This document shows, in pieces, positions 11,217 through 21,235 of a DNA stretch of 64,000 nt. A model generated the notes under the pieces. That model had not been told where the DNA came from, ran no database searches, and saw only the letters and a list, made by a program, of their open reading frames with translations. Source of the DNA: Gracilaria gracilis. Taxonomy: Eukaryota > Rhodophyta > Florideophyceae > Gracilariales > Gracilariaceae. The translations under genes and the position numbers were made by a program. Position 1 is the first letter of the stretch, and each line of letters opens with the position of its first letter. The DNA is taken from positions 248,001 through 312,000 of the forward strand of contig JARGSG010000070.1 of the NCBI GenBank assembly GCA_030374805.1. Reading direction: 5' to 3'.

Positions 11217-11706
11217 TGTCTATTAGACATTGACTTTATATGAGGCCAACAAATATTTTTTCGTATCTCTACAATTTCTGAAATCTACTACTTGTTTTAC
11301 ATACGATTGAAAGGCCAAGCGCTTTATCTTTCGTTGCATTATCCTCCAACTTTAGCTTTACTAGACGAAAGAAACCATAATTTGCACTTAACCTCTTTTT
11401 GAAGGTATTCTGAACCTTAAAATTTTTGTTTACTGTTTAACTTTGCATCTATCTGCATGTACTAAACGAATTGCATATGGTTTTAAAGCTGAGCATTAAA
11501 GCTTTGTTTAAGTAATTTTCTACTCTGTATGTCTAAGAGGGACTATGAAAAGTTTTTACTTCTTCCTGTACCCAATATAGCTCTCTGTGTGACTCATTTT
11601 CAAATATTCAAAAAGGTTGATTTTCAATTAATTCTCAAGAGCGAAATTGACCTCATATGAGGTCACGCTGACCTCATATGAGGTCAAAATTCCGGTCGAA
11701 TAGACA
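11217..11706. mobile_element. 490-bp MITE with CTAG target duplication, nested in the copia element
   Basis: Ends are TGTCTATTAGAC on the left and, inverted, TGTCTATTCGAC on the right (11 of 12 match). A CTAG direct repeat flanks it (11213-11216 and 11707-11710). The right end has two perfect palindromes GACCTCATATGAGGTC (11649-11664 and 11670-11685); the left has one degenerate copy (11232-11247). It has no coding capacity. The terminal TGTCTA, the CTAG duplication and the CATATG-centred palindromes are shared with the piggyBac-like element at 11885-14666, so it is probably a non-autonomous relative. It sits between the end of pol and the 3' LTR. Confidence 0.75.
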
Positions 11707-11724
11707 CTAGCGCGACGGGGTGTG

Positions 11725-11884
11725 TGTTGATGTCGTACAGATACGTACACCATTGCTAACAGACGTAGGCTATTGTCAGCTAGTAGTCCGTCACTAGTTA
11801 GCCCAAAGGTCGGCTAGTATCCCTATATAAAGGCACATCGATAACCCAGGAGCTCAGAGGCAGAGCTCCCGGGTAGACCTCTAG
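11725..11884 (+). repeat. 3' LTR of the copia element, first part
   Basis: Identical to 7698-7857 as far as I can read. It is cut at CTAG (11881-11884) by the piggyBac-like insertion. The remaining 86 bp continue at 14671. Confidence 0.88.
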
Positions 11885-14666
11885 TGTCTACACGACCACT
11901 GTACTCATATGAGTCCAACTGTACTCATATGAGTACAAAATTTCCTCCTCAATATTAGTGTAAAGATATTCCAATATTTTATAGCTTTTCCCATTGTACT
12001 TCTGAAAATTGTCTCTACTCCCCGTTCCAACCAAAAGTTCTGTGTCTTCCACGGGAGAGTTCCAATACTGCGGGAACTTCCTCATCAGCAAAGTCAAAAC
12101 ACAAAAAAATGCCGAAACCGTCAGATCCAAGACTGACTGTCGGTAACATTGTCAACACTCGTGCAAGCCTTGTCACCTGCGAGGCTGAATTCAAACGTTT
12201 GTTTGGTTCTTCATGGAAGACAAAACGATTGACTGGTACTGTTGTAAGCGTTCAAGTGTCGACAGAAACTGGCAGACGTCAAAAATCTGTTGTTGTAGAC
12301 TGGAAAATTCAAACCCGTTTGAAAAGATGCATGATCAAACTTGTCAGTGTGAAAGCAGGAGAACGAATTCTGCAAGAGACAGATGACGTGACCAACAAAA
12401 CAGGCGGAACTACCACTTTAAGTCCAACATCCGTCACGGAGTTACAACCAGAAGCTGTTCCCGCCAATACTGAGAATCGCACCACTGAAGTACAAGGGGT
12501 GACCGCCACGGCGCATGATCGTCTTTGGACCAATGAGGAGGTTATGCTACCTCTCAACGGTTCCACGGCGCATCGAAAATGGAAGGTGATTGGCCCAATT
12601 GGAGATATGATTCTTCAGAATCAGACCCAGTATCATATGCGTCCGTATGATTTCTTTATGTGGATGTTTCCGCAGGATCATTTACAATCTATAGTCGTTC
12701 TGACAAGCAAGAAGCTGGAGCCTCTCGGGCATGCAGTTACGACAGGCGGGGAGATATTGAAGTTTTTTGGCCTTCTAATATTGATATCCCGGTTTGAATT
12801 CACGGATCGCAGATCTCTTTCGTCTAAACAATCGGCTTCAAAATATATTCCTCTACCTCAGTTTGGGAAGATAATGTCTCGGAAAAGATTTGAGCTACTT
12901 ACGTCTTGTATCACGTTCAGCCAGTATACCGCGACAGACAGTTGTGACAGTCGTTGGTCACATGTAAGTGGATTCGTGCAGGCCATTAATCAACATCGAC
13001 GAGCACATGTTGTTCCTGCTCATACTCTGTGCGTAGATGAAAGTATGTCTCGTTGGTATGGACTCGGCGGCGATTGGATTCAGAAAGGATTACCTCATTA
13101 CGTGGCTATAGATCGTAAGCCCGAGAATGGATGTGAAATCAAAACTGTATGCTGCGGTGTGAGTGGAATTTTTCTTGGTTTAGAACTCGTTCTCTCATCT
13201 GCAGAAACCCTACAGAGGAGATACGAACAAAACCATCCTCATGGTACAGCAATTGTGTTACGTTTAACAGAACCATGGTTTAATTCTAATCGACTTGTAT
13301 GCGCTGACTCTGCATTTGCGTCAGTTACAACGGCTACTACATTATTTCATCGCGGATTACGTTTTACTGGTGTGATTAAGACGGCAACCAAGCAGTATCC
13401 CATGGTGCACCTTTCACAAAAGGAACTTTCAAAGAGAGGAGATCAGGTGGTGATGGTAAGCAAAGATCACCCTGACAGTCCGTCTGTGATGGCTGTTCTA
13501 TGGATGGACAGAGAACGACGTTATTTTGTGAGTACAGCCGGTACAACTCTTCCTGCGGAACCAATCGTAAGGTCGAGATGGAGGTCTATCGGAGATGATG
13601 CTCAGTTTGTAACATTGACCATTCAAATTCCAAAAGTTGTTGAAACGTACTATGAAACGTGCTCCCAAATTGACCGGCACAATAGATGCCGCCAAAATGA
13701 TTTAAATCTGGAAAAGAAATTTCAAGTGAAGGATTGGGCTCTTAGGCTGAATACGAGTCTTTGATCAGTCTGTATTGTGGATTCGTGGCTGTTGTACAAA
13801 GGAAGCATGGGAGCCAGGGACTGTCTTACACAGAAAGACTTCTATGCAAAGCTTGCAGATCAATTGATTGAGAATTCTTTTGATACAATCAGTCGCCATC
13901 GAACTTCAGATGCAACTGAAGAAATATCAGACGTTGGGTTAGTCACTGGGACTGGAATACATTTGATAGTTACCAATAAGAAAAGGAAATTGAAGAATGG
14001 AGCAGTATCTAAAGCCAATCACCAAGCTCGATGCAGGATATGCAGGCTCGACAAGAAGTCGAAGTTTCTTGGTTCTAAATGTCTAGAAAATGGTAAGGAA
14101 GTTTGGATATGTCACAGTCAAACAGGACGTGACTGCTTTCAAAAACACTTGCAAAACATACACACTATGGAGGTTTCAGGCATGTAGTAGCAATTTATGT
14201 AGCTCTATCTGACAGATTATGTCAGTTTTTAGAAGTAAATGCAAAAGGTGGTTCCTAACTATAGCCGCCTACGATTCTTATTTGCGTCATTTGACTTGCT
14301 AAACTAGTTTAATATCTGTTGCGTAGTATCCCTTGTATGAAATGTCACCTTGTTTTGTTTCATGTTTTAGAGGATGCATTAAAGCTTACTTAGATACAAA
14401 CTTTTCTAGAATCGTCGACCTTCTTTGAAGAAGTTTTTGCCCTCTTTTTGAGTGCAGCGAGTTGAACTCACGATTTGTTTTACATTTCACATGTGGCCAG
14501 AGAGTCACAGAGGTGTTCTAGTTGCTAGTTAGGACTCACCTATATTTGTAGATGATCTGAATCATTAGTTTATTTAAATTTATCTACTACGAAACAGTCA
14601 AATTACACGTACTCATATGAGTACAAGTGCGTACTCATATGAGTACATTGCGTGGTCGTGTAGACA
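11885..14666 (+). mobile_element. piggyBac-like transposon with CTAG target duplication, inserted in the 3' LTR
   Basis: Perfect 15-bp terminal inverted repeats (TGTCTACACGACCAC and its inverse) bound 2782 bp. The flanking 4-bp duplication is CTAG (11881-11884 and 14667-14670), proven by the uninterrupted 5' LTR, which reads CCTCTAGTGCC at this point. Each end carries two 16-bp palindromes of the type GTACTCATATGAGTAC: 11901-11916 (one arm altered) and 11921-11936 on the left, 14609-14624 and 14631-14646 on the right. It encodes one piggyBac-type transposase. Canonical piggyBac elements target and duplicate TTAA; CTAG is unusual. Confidence 0.88.
12109..14187 (+). pseudogene. piggyBac-type (DDE_Tnp_1_7) transposase with one in-frame stop
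   Basis: The ATG at 12109 follows an A-rich stretch. The frame continues to 14187 (about 692 codons) but is broken by TGA at 13762-13764. Candidate catalytic aspartates lie in LCVDESMSRWYG (about residue 309), LVCADSAFAS (about 400) and VLWMDRERRYF (about 466), with the family-typical RKPENGCEIKTVCCG between the first two. The C-terminal part after the stop contains CRICRLDKKSK, then C, then WICHSQTGRDCFQKH, a Cys/His-rich module like the zinc-binding tail of piggyBac transposases that recognises the element ends. The stop could be a CGA-to-TGA change. Without readthrough the protein lacks the DNA-end-binding tail. It is full length otherwise. Confidence 0.85.
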
Positions 14667-14670
14667 CTAG

Positions 14671-14756
14671 TGCCAACCTGTATTGCTTGTGAACCGTCCC
14701 TCCACTACTGCGCAATTGCAATGAACTTCGACTCTATGAGCGAAGCTCATACGAAA
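14671..14756 (+). repeat. 3' LTR of the copia element, second part
   Basis: Matches 7858-7943 with a single base difference in AACTTSGACTC/AACTTCCACTC. It is followed immediately by the ACTGT target duplication at 14757-14761. Confidence 0.88.
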
Positions 14757-14761
14757 ACTGT

Positions 14762-15391
14762 AACTTTACTACGAGATACATTTCGGGTTCCAAAGATATT
14801 TTCTATGATGATCATGAATATACAGTATAAAAGGTTCTCTCGCCCCCTCCCTTTCGTGATTACACCGCACGTTGCATATGACGAAGGGAGTTACAACTTT
14901 GCGCGGAATGATCGTGTTGGAAAAAGAGTTCTCTCACGCGGAAAGCCAGCAGTCTTTCAAGACAATTCCTACTTATACCAACAACAAGAACTGCTAACTC
15001 CTGACGAGGCGGACAAAATGAAAAACGCTATGACGAAGGTCACAAACAAAGGAGACGAATGAAAGTATAGACAAGCATCCAAGTTGTCTATACATGTACG
15101 AGCTCCTTGCTACGAAGGGATCTACACGAGGGAAAGGATTGAGATTGGAAGCTTTGAGATTGATCAGTCGAAGTGCAGACTCTCCAGAGCATTCTTTGTG
15201 TGGGGCCCAGCAACTCAAGAGCGAACGCTATCTTCGCACGTACGCGATGTAATGTTAGGCGCTTCTTTTGCTCTTGTGACCAATATCTAATCAGAAGCCG
15301 AATGACACATCCGCACCTGCAAGACCATATGACACAAGGGTCTCTAAGCCCTCTTAGCCCTCCATGATCGAGCACGTAACTTGGTCACCAG
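14762..15391. other. Intergenic, with one perfect short hairpin
   Basis: The frame from 14757 to 15062 that continues from the LTR has no recognisable domain. A perfect inverted repeat GTATAGACAA / TTGTCTATAC (15065-15074 with 15084-15093, 9-nt loop) stands immediately after it; its origin is unknown. Confidence 0.4.
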
Positions 15392-15786
15392 ATGGACCCA
15401 TTGGAATTCTTCCCCGTTGACAGCTTGCCATCCAGTTTTGGTGTGCCAGCATCATGCGTCCATGATGGACAGCGGCGTGGCCCCATTCGTTCAGCAGAGT
15501 GGCGCAAAAGAACTGGCAGCAGTGCAGTTGCAGGCTGGGACTGTGTAGTTCCCCGTTCTCGCATTTATTTGAAGGGCCTATTGCGCAATGCGCACGCTGG
15601 AATTGAGTCCTTCCACGAACAGGTGCGCATCTTTTTCAAAAGCGCTGTAGGCTGAAGATCTGGAAATCTCGCTGGTTCCAGAGTCACCAAGAATACCGGG
15701 ACTCAAAAGTGCTGTTGGGAACCCAAACATGGAGACCAGAGGCAAGCACCATCGACAATAGTTGGCTCGTCGACATCTTCACGCCC

Positions 15787-16923
15787 ATGGAGCCCAGTGC
15801 GCAATTTGTCATCGGTTTTCCGCCCCATGTTCTTGTGTTTGATGACGATTGCCTTTCGCCAGGGAAACAGTCAAGCTCACTGCGACTGCCACAAGCACAT
15901 AGCAGCGCCCTAGATCTCTCTCTTCAGCTTCACGACAAGTCCGCCTTTCTGCAAGAAGAACACAAGGGGCCCAACAAAACCTCCTTCATCCCTTACCATT
16001 CCACTTCCGATATCACACATTCCGAACTAATTCTGGACCATCTAAACGTTCCCGAGAGTCTCAACGTTAACAATTTGACAAAGGCGGAGCCCGACAGTCA
16101 TTCCGTGGATGGCACGTCAGCCCAGGAATCATTCACTTTCGCTGCCGCTCCAGATGTACCTCCTCCGCCAAAGCCAGCCGTTCGACCGAATGTTTCACAC
16201 ACTCGCCGATGTCGGGCGAAACTGAACACTAACTTTGATCGCCTTTTACAAGTGTTACCAGAGCCGCCAGAGGGCGTGGAGATCAGGCACAAGGCTCAAA
16301 TATTGCAGTATGCCATCGACTACTACCGTCGCGTTAGCTGCACGAACAGGCAGCTTGAAATGAAGCTGGCGCTAAGATCACCAGCTGCCATGCATCGCTG
16401 GGTGCAGTCGGTTGTTACGGGCACACCCAACCTCAAGGATGCACTCAAGTCATTCATGGCGATGATCTGTCTCACCAACAACTGGAAGTATGCGGAGCTA
16501 TGGTCGCCTCAAACGCGAGCCGGCACGTCGTCGATTTTTCTGAGGTACTTAACTGGAGCTGTTCCACCCACGGTAGAGGGGGATACATTAACGAGGCTGA
16601 GGACATATCGAAGGCATTCACGCAAATACAAGTTCGCACCGCGAAGTGGTGTTCCGGGACGGGTGTTTCTGACAAGGCGGCCTGAATGGCTACCGCTCCT
16701 AAGCGATCCGGTTGCATTTCTTCGCGCACCACATGCCATGCGACAAGGTGTTGAGGTGACGTTTGCCGTGCCCGTGATGGTGAACGGCAGTGTACAAATG
16801 GTTGTGGAATTCTTCGATACCGAGCGGAGGGACTATGATCCCAAGGCGTTTAATATGGCAAATGAGATTGCTAAGGTGTTTGGAAGAGCGTTTAGTCAGT
16901 TGCAGAGCTCCCACTACATCTAG
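15787..16923 (+). CDS. bHLH transcription factor with C-terminal GAF-like region
   Basis: The bHLH domain is at about residues 138-185 from the ATG at 15787: basic region HTRRCRAKLNTNFDRLLQVL, loop PEPPEGVEIRHKAQIL, second helix YAIDYYRRV. Such factors bind E-box-type DNA as dimers. The C-terminal 180 aa, with AMICLTNNWKYAELW, SGVPGRVFLTRRPEWLP and AVPVMVNGSVQMVVEFFD, has the layout of the GAF-like sensor region found beside bHLH domains in plant and algal factors. The frame is open well upstream of 15787 without an ATG. A model with a first exon at 15392-15622 (starting MDPLEFFPVDSLPSS), an intron 15623-15681 and exon 2 from 15682 stays in frame and gives 490 aa; that intron lacks a clear branch site, so the 5' end is uncertain. 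Confidence 0.8.
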   Translation: MEPSAQFVIGFPPHVLVFDDDCLSPGKQSSSLRLPQAHSSALDLSLQLHDKSAFLQEEHKGPNKTSFIPYHSTSDITHSELILDHLNVPESLNVNNLTKAEPDSHSVDGTSAQESFTFAAAPDVPPPPKPAVRPNVSHTRRCRAKLNTNFDRLLQVLPEPPEGVEIRHKAQILQYAIDYYRRVSCTNRQLEMKLALRSPAAMHRWVQSVVTGTPNLKDALKSFMAMICLTNNWKYAELWSPQTRAGTSSIFLRYLTGAVPPTVEGDTLTRLRTYRRHSRKYKFAPRSGVPGRVFLTRRPEWLPLLSDPVAFLRAPHAMRQGVEVTFAVPVMVNGSVQMVVEFFDTERRDYDPKAFNMANEIAKVFGRAFSQLQSSHYI

Positions 16924-17912
16924 AACGCACGACGGTAAGGGTTTTTTGTGCCGACATGTTTTCCATGAGCGACAACGGAGTGAGACGAGTTGTGGCATAG
17001 AAGCAGTAGCATAGAAGCAGTAGCATGGAAGATAATGGTGGTACAACGGTAGATGGTTGTGAGAAGTGCGCATTTTGTAACAAAAGGTTAGACAAGCGCC
17101 ATATCGAACATGTGAAGGGCACTTTGTAATACAGAGCTTCTTTGTGAATTAGAACAGTGTATAAAAGGTGTTGTTTGTTTTGTACCCCAAGAGGCGGTGA
17201 ACTCTCAGAGTTATCTCACCGTCACTGCTGATCAACGATCGATATCGGTGACGGCGGCGTAGCCTTTTGCAGTATGTGCAAGGTGCAGAATCACAGTGAT
17301 CACCACGGCGCGTATCTACGGGCGCACACGTCGTGCGGCTTCAAGCAGATGCAGAGCGAGCTATTGGCATTAACAGTTAACTTTAGCAGTGTTAACCGAA
17401 GAATCAATGCTCCCGGAGGCCCGGTCGGCGGGCGGCTGTACAGAATTATCGAAGAACGTATCATATCGCCACGACGATTGTGGAAAACGCTGCCGTTACT
17501 GTAACTTACCAAGGGCGAACGTTAGCCACAGCGGACAGGTGACACAGGGCAGAGGGTCCGCCTTTGGCACTGCTCGCTCCATGCGCAACGCGTCCATTGG
17601 CGGCTCTGTCCGGCTGCTAGCTGCATTGTGTTACGTTTGGTTTCCTTCAAAACGTCCCGTGCCACGCGCCATGGCGTGCAGCGGCAACACGCCACCTGAC
17701 ACTTGTTGAAATCGCCAATCTCGCAGCGCCCATTCGCGCATCAAATTCGCTCATGGACGCCAACCGTCGCAGAGCCAAAAGCCGCCATAAAAGCCACGTC
17801 AGTAGCGCCGTCCCGCCGCCCTTCTCGCCCTGGGTGTCGCCCAGAGCGACTCTCTCCGCAGCTGTGTGTCAGAGACGCCGCTTCTCCGTCTGCTTCCGCA
17901 GTGCTGCTCACC
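16924..17912. other. Intergenic, 5' region of the ABCG gene
   Basis: The first half is the presumed 3' UTR of the bHLH gene, with the near-exact duplication AGCATAGAAGCAGT around 17005-17030. The half before 17913 is GC-rich and carries an open frame (from 17703) in phase with the ABCG start; the sequence upstream of MSDDQPP has no transporter similarity. Confidence 0.4.
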
Positions 17913-20098
17913 ATGAGCGACGACCAGCCGCCCACCGAAATGACCCATCTCGGCAGGGACATCCGGTTTGATGCCCTGGAGGCTAACCGAGAGTTTACGC
18001 AAATCACGGAGAGTGTCACGTCGCGTGAGGATGCTATTCCGGTTGACATTGTGTGGCGCAATCTCACCTTTGATGTCCCCGCGCCCAAGCTCAAGAAGGG
18101 ACAGAAACCTCTCATTGAACCCGCTTTGTCCGATGGAGAGCTGCCTGCTGGTGTCGCCCCACCCAAACCTAACATGCGACGTATTTTGCATGCCGTGGGC
18201 GGTCAGGTTCGCTCTGGACAGGTGCTGGCTATTATGGTGCGTTCTTTGTCATTTGTCCTTTGTTCCTACTCGTATCCTCTTTTCCTTCGCTTGCTGTTTT
18301 TGCTCACATGTGTTTGTTTGTTTTATGTCGTTTTGTTTGTGTGTGTGTGTTTGTGGTCTGCGTGCAGGGTGCATCTGGAAGTGGTAAGACTACCATGCTC
18401 AACATGCTTTCCGGACGACTCAAGTCCAGTAGCAAGTGCTCAACAGGTGGCCATGTTTACGTCAATGGCCAGTCTCGAAACTTCACTACCTTCCCTCACA
18501 TTTCCAAGTTTGTGGAGCAGGACGACACCACCATGTTTGCAGAACTTACTGTGTACGAGCAAATCCTCTTCGCCGCTCGGCTGGCATTGTCAGGAGAAGT
18601 GTCAGAGCAGCGAAAACAGGCGCGAGTAGAGAAGATTATTCAGGAACTTGGCCTTTCCAAGTGCAGGGACACGTACATTGGAAATGAGCTCACGCGTGGT
18701 GTGAGCGGCGGAGAGAGAAGGCGAGTGGCTATTGGCGTGGAGCTGGTGACTGACCCTTCGCTTGTCTTTTTGGATGAACCTACTACGGGTCTTGACAGTT
18801 TCAACGCGTTGAATGTGATGTCATCGATTCGATATCTTGCCAGAAATGGCAGAACGATCATCACCACCATTCACCAACCGAGGTCAAGTATATTCCATTT
18901 GTTCGACATGCTGTGTCTCATTGCCGAGGGACGCACAGTGTATTTCGGCCCCGCCGCACATGTAGCCAAGTACTTTGATGGGCTCGGTTTCCAATGTCCG
19001 CCGCATTTCAACGTGGCGGATTATGTGATAGACGTACTGTCTGTGGACCACCGCACGGAAGAACGCGAAGTGAAGACGGTGTCGCGAATCGAATACGTAG
19101 TGGATCACTACCGTCAATACGTGGAGCCGGAGTTTCTGTCCAACGCGGACGCGTACCAATCGGCGCATTCAATACAACCGACGGCCAATGATGCCAAGTT
19201 TGGAAACGGTCTTTTGAAGGAGTTTGCCATCCTCGTTGAGCGTACTTGCAAGCTTATGCTTCGGGAGCGTCAGATCAACTTTACGCGACTTGGACAGACG
19301 TTGTTCTTTGCTCTGTTGCTGGGGCTCATCTGGCTGAATTCCGGGCGCGATGCAGAACGGGCTGCTGTTGAGGGTGTGCTTTTCTTTGTGGTGGTGAACC
19401 AGTACGTTTGCAACAAGCACAACAAGAGCGAGCGACAACAGCGCTTGGTATACTAACCATACAAATGTTTTGTGCGTGTGCGTGTGTGTGTGAACAGGTG
19501 CTTTGATTCGGCGTTTGGTGTGGTGTTTGCATACCCGACCGAAAGGGCAATCGTAAACCGCGAACGCGCAAGCGGTTTCTACCGCGACGTGTCGTACTTT
19601 GTCGGAAAGCAGCTATGCGAGCTGCCGCGCGCGGTGTTTTTCAACCTGCTGCTGCTGTTAATCCTATACTTTATGGTGGGGCTGAACAACAGCGGCGGGG
19701 CGTTCTTCACACTGCTGCTGATCACGGTGGCGGTAGCACTGAGCGGGGAAGGAATGGCACAAGCGCTAAGTGTGTTTGGCGGGGACGAGCAGATCGCGGC
19801 GGCGATCGTGCCGGTGGCAGTGATCTTTCAACTGCTGTTTGGCGGCTTTTTCATCCAGCCCAACGCGCTGCCCGGGTACATTGCGTGGGTGAGGTGGGCG
19901 ACGTTCATGTACTACGCGTTCAACGCGGCGGTGCTGAACGAGTTTGGGGAGGGCGGTGGCGGTAGTAGCAGTGTGCAGGACTTTGCGCTGAGCAAGTGGG
20001 AGGCGATCGGGGTGGTGCTTGCGTTCGCAATCGGGTTCAAGCTGCTGTACCTGGTGGCGCTGCGTCACAACAGGCCGCGCTTCGATCGCACTTTGTAG
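17913..20098 (+). CDS. ABCG-family half-transporter (3 exons)
   Basis: Exons 17913-18236, 18368-19401 and 19498-20098 join to 652 aa. The introns are 131 and 96 nt with GT...AG ends; the second has a perfect TACTAAC branch site at 19450-19456. Nucleotide-binding domain first: Walker A GASGSGKTT (directly at the exon 1/2 junction), signature VSGGERRR, Walker B LVFLDEPTTGLDS, H-loop TTIHQPRS. The membrane domain follows, with helices around INFTRLGQTLFFALLLGLIW, FFNLLLLLILYFMVGLNNSG, AAAIVPVAVIFQLLFGGFFI and a last helix before RHNRPRF. NBD-before-TMD order and length fit a white/ABCG half-transporter, which works as a dimer to export lipids, sterols or other hydrophobic compounds; the substrate cannot be told. 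ERAIVNRERASGFY at the third exon is a family hallmark. It converges on psaO. Confidence 0.92.
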
Positions 20099-20189
20099 AG
20101 AAGAAGAAAACACACAAGCAGGGCGTTAAGACCGGTGGTTTACAAGGAGCAAAAAAAACAAACTAGTACACGCGCGCGCGCAGTGCATG

Positions 20190-20642
20190 TCAATACGGCG
20201 TCTTGGTGCGCGTGTTATAGCCAATGGTTCCAAAAATGAGGCAGGCAAACATGCCAATGTGCCACAACACAAGCAGCAGCCAGAAGGGATCGTCGGCGGC
20301 GGGTCCCGTCGGCCAGTGCGCGAGGTTGTCCTGAATGGAGGCGAAGAAGGCCTGTGACAGCCCCGTGCCGTTGGTGAGCGGGATGCCTGCCGGGATGGAG
20401 GACGGGATGACCCAGCCGAAGAAGGCCAGCGCGAACACAATGGGGTTGAGCTCGAACGGCACGCCCTCGGAGATCTCAAACTCCATGCGCGGCGCGCGCG
20501 GCGCGGAGGCGGAGGCGGCGCGCGGCGCGGCGGCGGTGCGCGGCACGCGCGGCGTCACAAAGGACGAGCGCGACAGCGCGCAGCGCGCAGCGCGCGATGA
20601 GGACGGCGCGACGGACAGCGGCACAGCGGAGATGAAAGCCAT
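20190..20642 (-). CDS. psaO: Photosystem I subunit O, plastid precursor
   Basis: Single-exon protein of 150 aa. The first 50 residues form a plastid transit peptide rich in Ser, Ala and Arg (MAFISAVPLSVAPSSSRAAR), with Ala/Pro/Arg repeats before the mature part. The mature protein, EFEISEGVPFELNPIVFAL onward, has two hydrophobic helices (NPIVFALAFFGWVIPSSIP and FWLLLVLWHIGMFACLIFG) and ends GYNTRTKTPY, matching PsaO of red and green algae and plants. PsaO is a small integral subunit at the light-harvesting side of photosystem I; in plants it helps state transitions. The stop lies 91 bp from the convergent ABCG stop. The start faces the LSD1-type gene across 418 bp of GC-rich sequence with (GAGAGC)n repeats. 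PsaO is the best pointer to a photosynthetic eukaryote. Confidence 0.93.
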   Translation of the reverse strand: MAFISAVPLSVAPSSSRAARCALSRSSFVTPRVPRTAAAPRAASASAPRAPRMEFEISEGVPFELNPIVFALAFFGWVIPSSIPAGIPLTNGTGLSQAFFASIQDNLAHWPTGPAADDPFWLLLVLWHIGMFACLIFGTIGYNTRTKTPY

Positions 20643-20644
20643 TT

Positions 20645-20700
20645 CGAGAGCGGGAGCGAGAGCGAGAGCGAGAGCGAGAGTGAGAGTGAGAGCGAGGAAG
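20645..20700. repeat. (GAGAGC)n-type microsatellite before psaO
   Basis: Short tandem GAGAGC/GAGCGA units directly upstream of the psaO ATG, in its probable 5' UTR or promoter. Read from the psaO side it is a pyrimidine-rich CTCTCG tract, as is common in 5' leaders of highly expressed plant and algal genes. Confidence 0.6.
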
Positions 20701-21060
20701 ACGAATGATATCTTGACGCGGCGGGGCAGTATTTGTATGATATCTATGGAGACGTGTGGGGCGGGCAGCAGGTGCGATTTTCATGGCTGGAGCAGCGCGC
20801 AGCAGCGCGTGCAGCTCGGGCGCGGGGCGGATTGCAAAACCCTCGCGGCGCGCGGCGCGCGGCGCGGCGGCGCGGCGCGTGCGCCAAATATCTCGCGCGG
20901 CGCAGATCGCGCGCCAGCGGCGGGGGGGGTGCGCACGCGCGGCAGGCGCGCGCATCGCGCATCGCTACGGCTGTAGCGATGCAGGGGACAGCACGGCCAC
21001 CCGCCAGCGCACAAAGAGCGGCGGCCGATGCGCGGCGGCGGCGGGCGGCCGAGCGAGCGC

Positions 21061-21199
21061 ATGACGACACGCTGGCATCTGAGCAACTGCCCGGCGTGCG
21101 CGCGGCTGCTGCTGCTGCACGCACGCGCCGCGCTGCAGCTATGCCCGTACTGCCACGCGCTGCTGCGCGCGCGCCAGCCGTCTCGCGCCGCGCCGCCGC

Positions 21200-21235
<36 letters not shown>

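Larger units (their letters stand above)
7698..14756 (+). mobile_element. Ty1/copia LTR retrotransposon carrying two nested DNA transposons
   Basis: Two 246-bp LTRs frame a copia body. The 5' LTR is 7698-7943. The 3' LTR is split: 11725-11884 plus 14671-14756, also 246 bp in total. I see one difference between them (C/G in AACTTC/GACTC). Both start TGTTGATG and end ACGAAA, so the usual terminal CA is absent. A 5-bp direct repeat ACTGT flanks the element exactly (7693-7697 and 14757-14761), the size expected for copia integrase. Removing the two insertions (490 and 2782 bp plus their CTAG duplications) leaves about 3.8 kb, shorter than a full copia element; the missing part is the end of gag, zinc knuckle and protease. 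Near-identical LTRs indicate a recent insertion, and the nested elements are younger still. Confidence 0.88.

Noticed and set aside
11881..14672. Alternative target duplication CTAGTG for the piggyBac-like element
   Set aside because: It would leave asymmetric ends; CTAG gives perfect 15-bp inverted repeats and the same rule explains the MITE.
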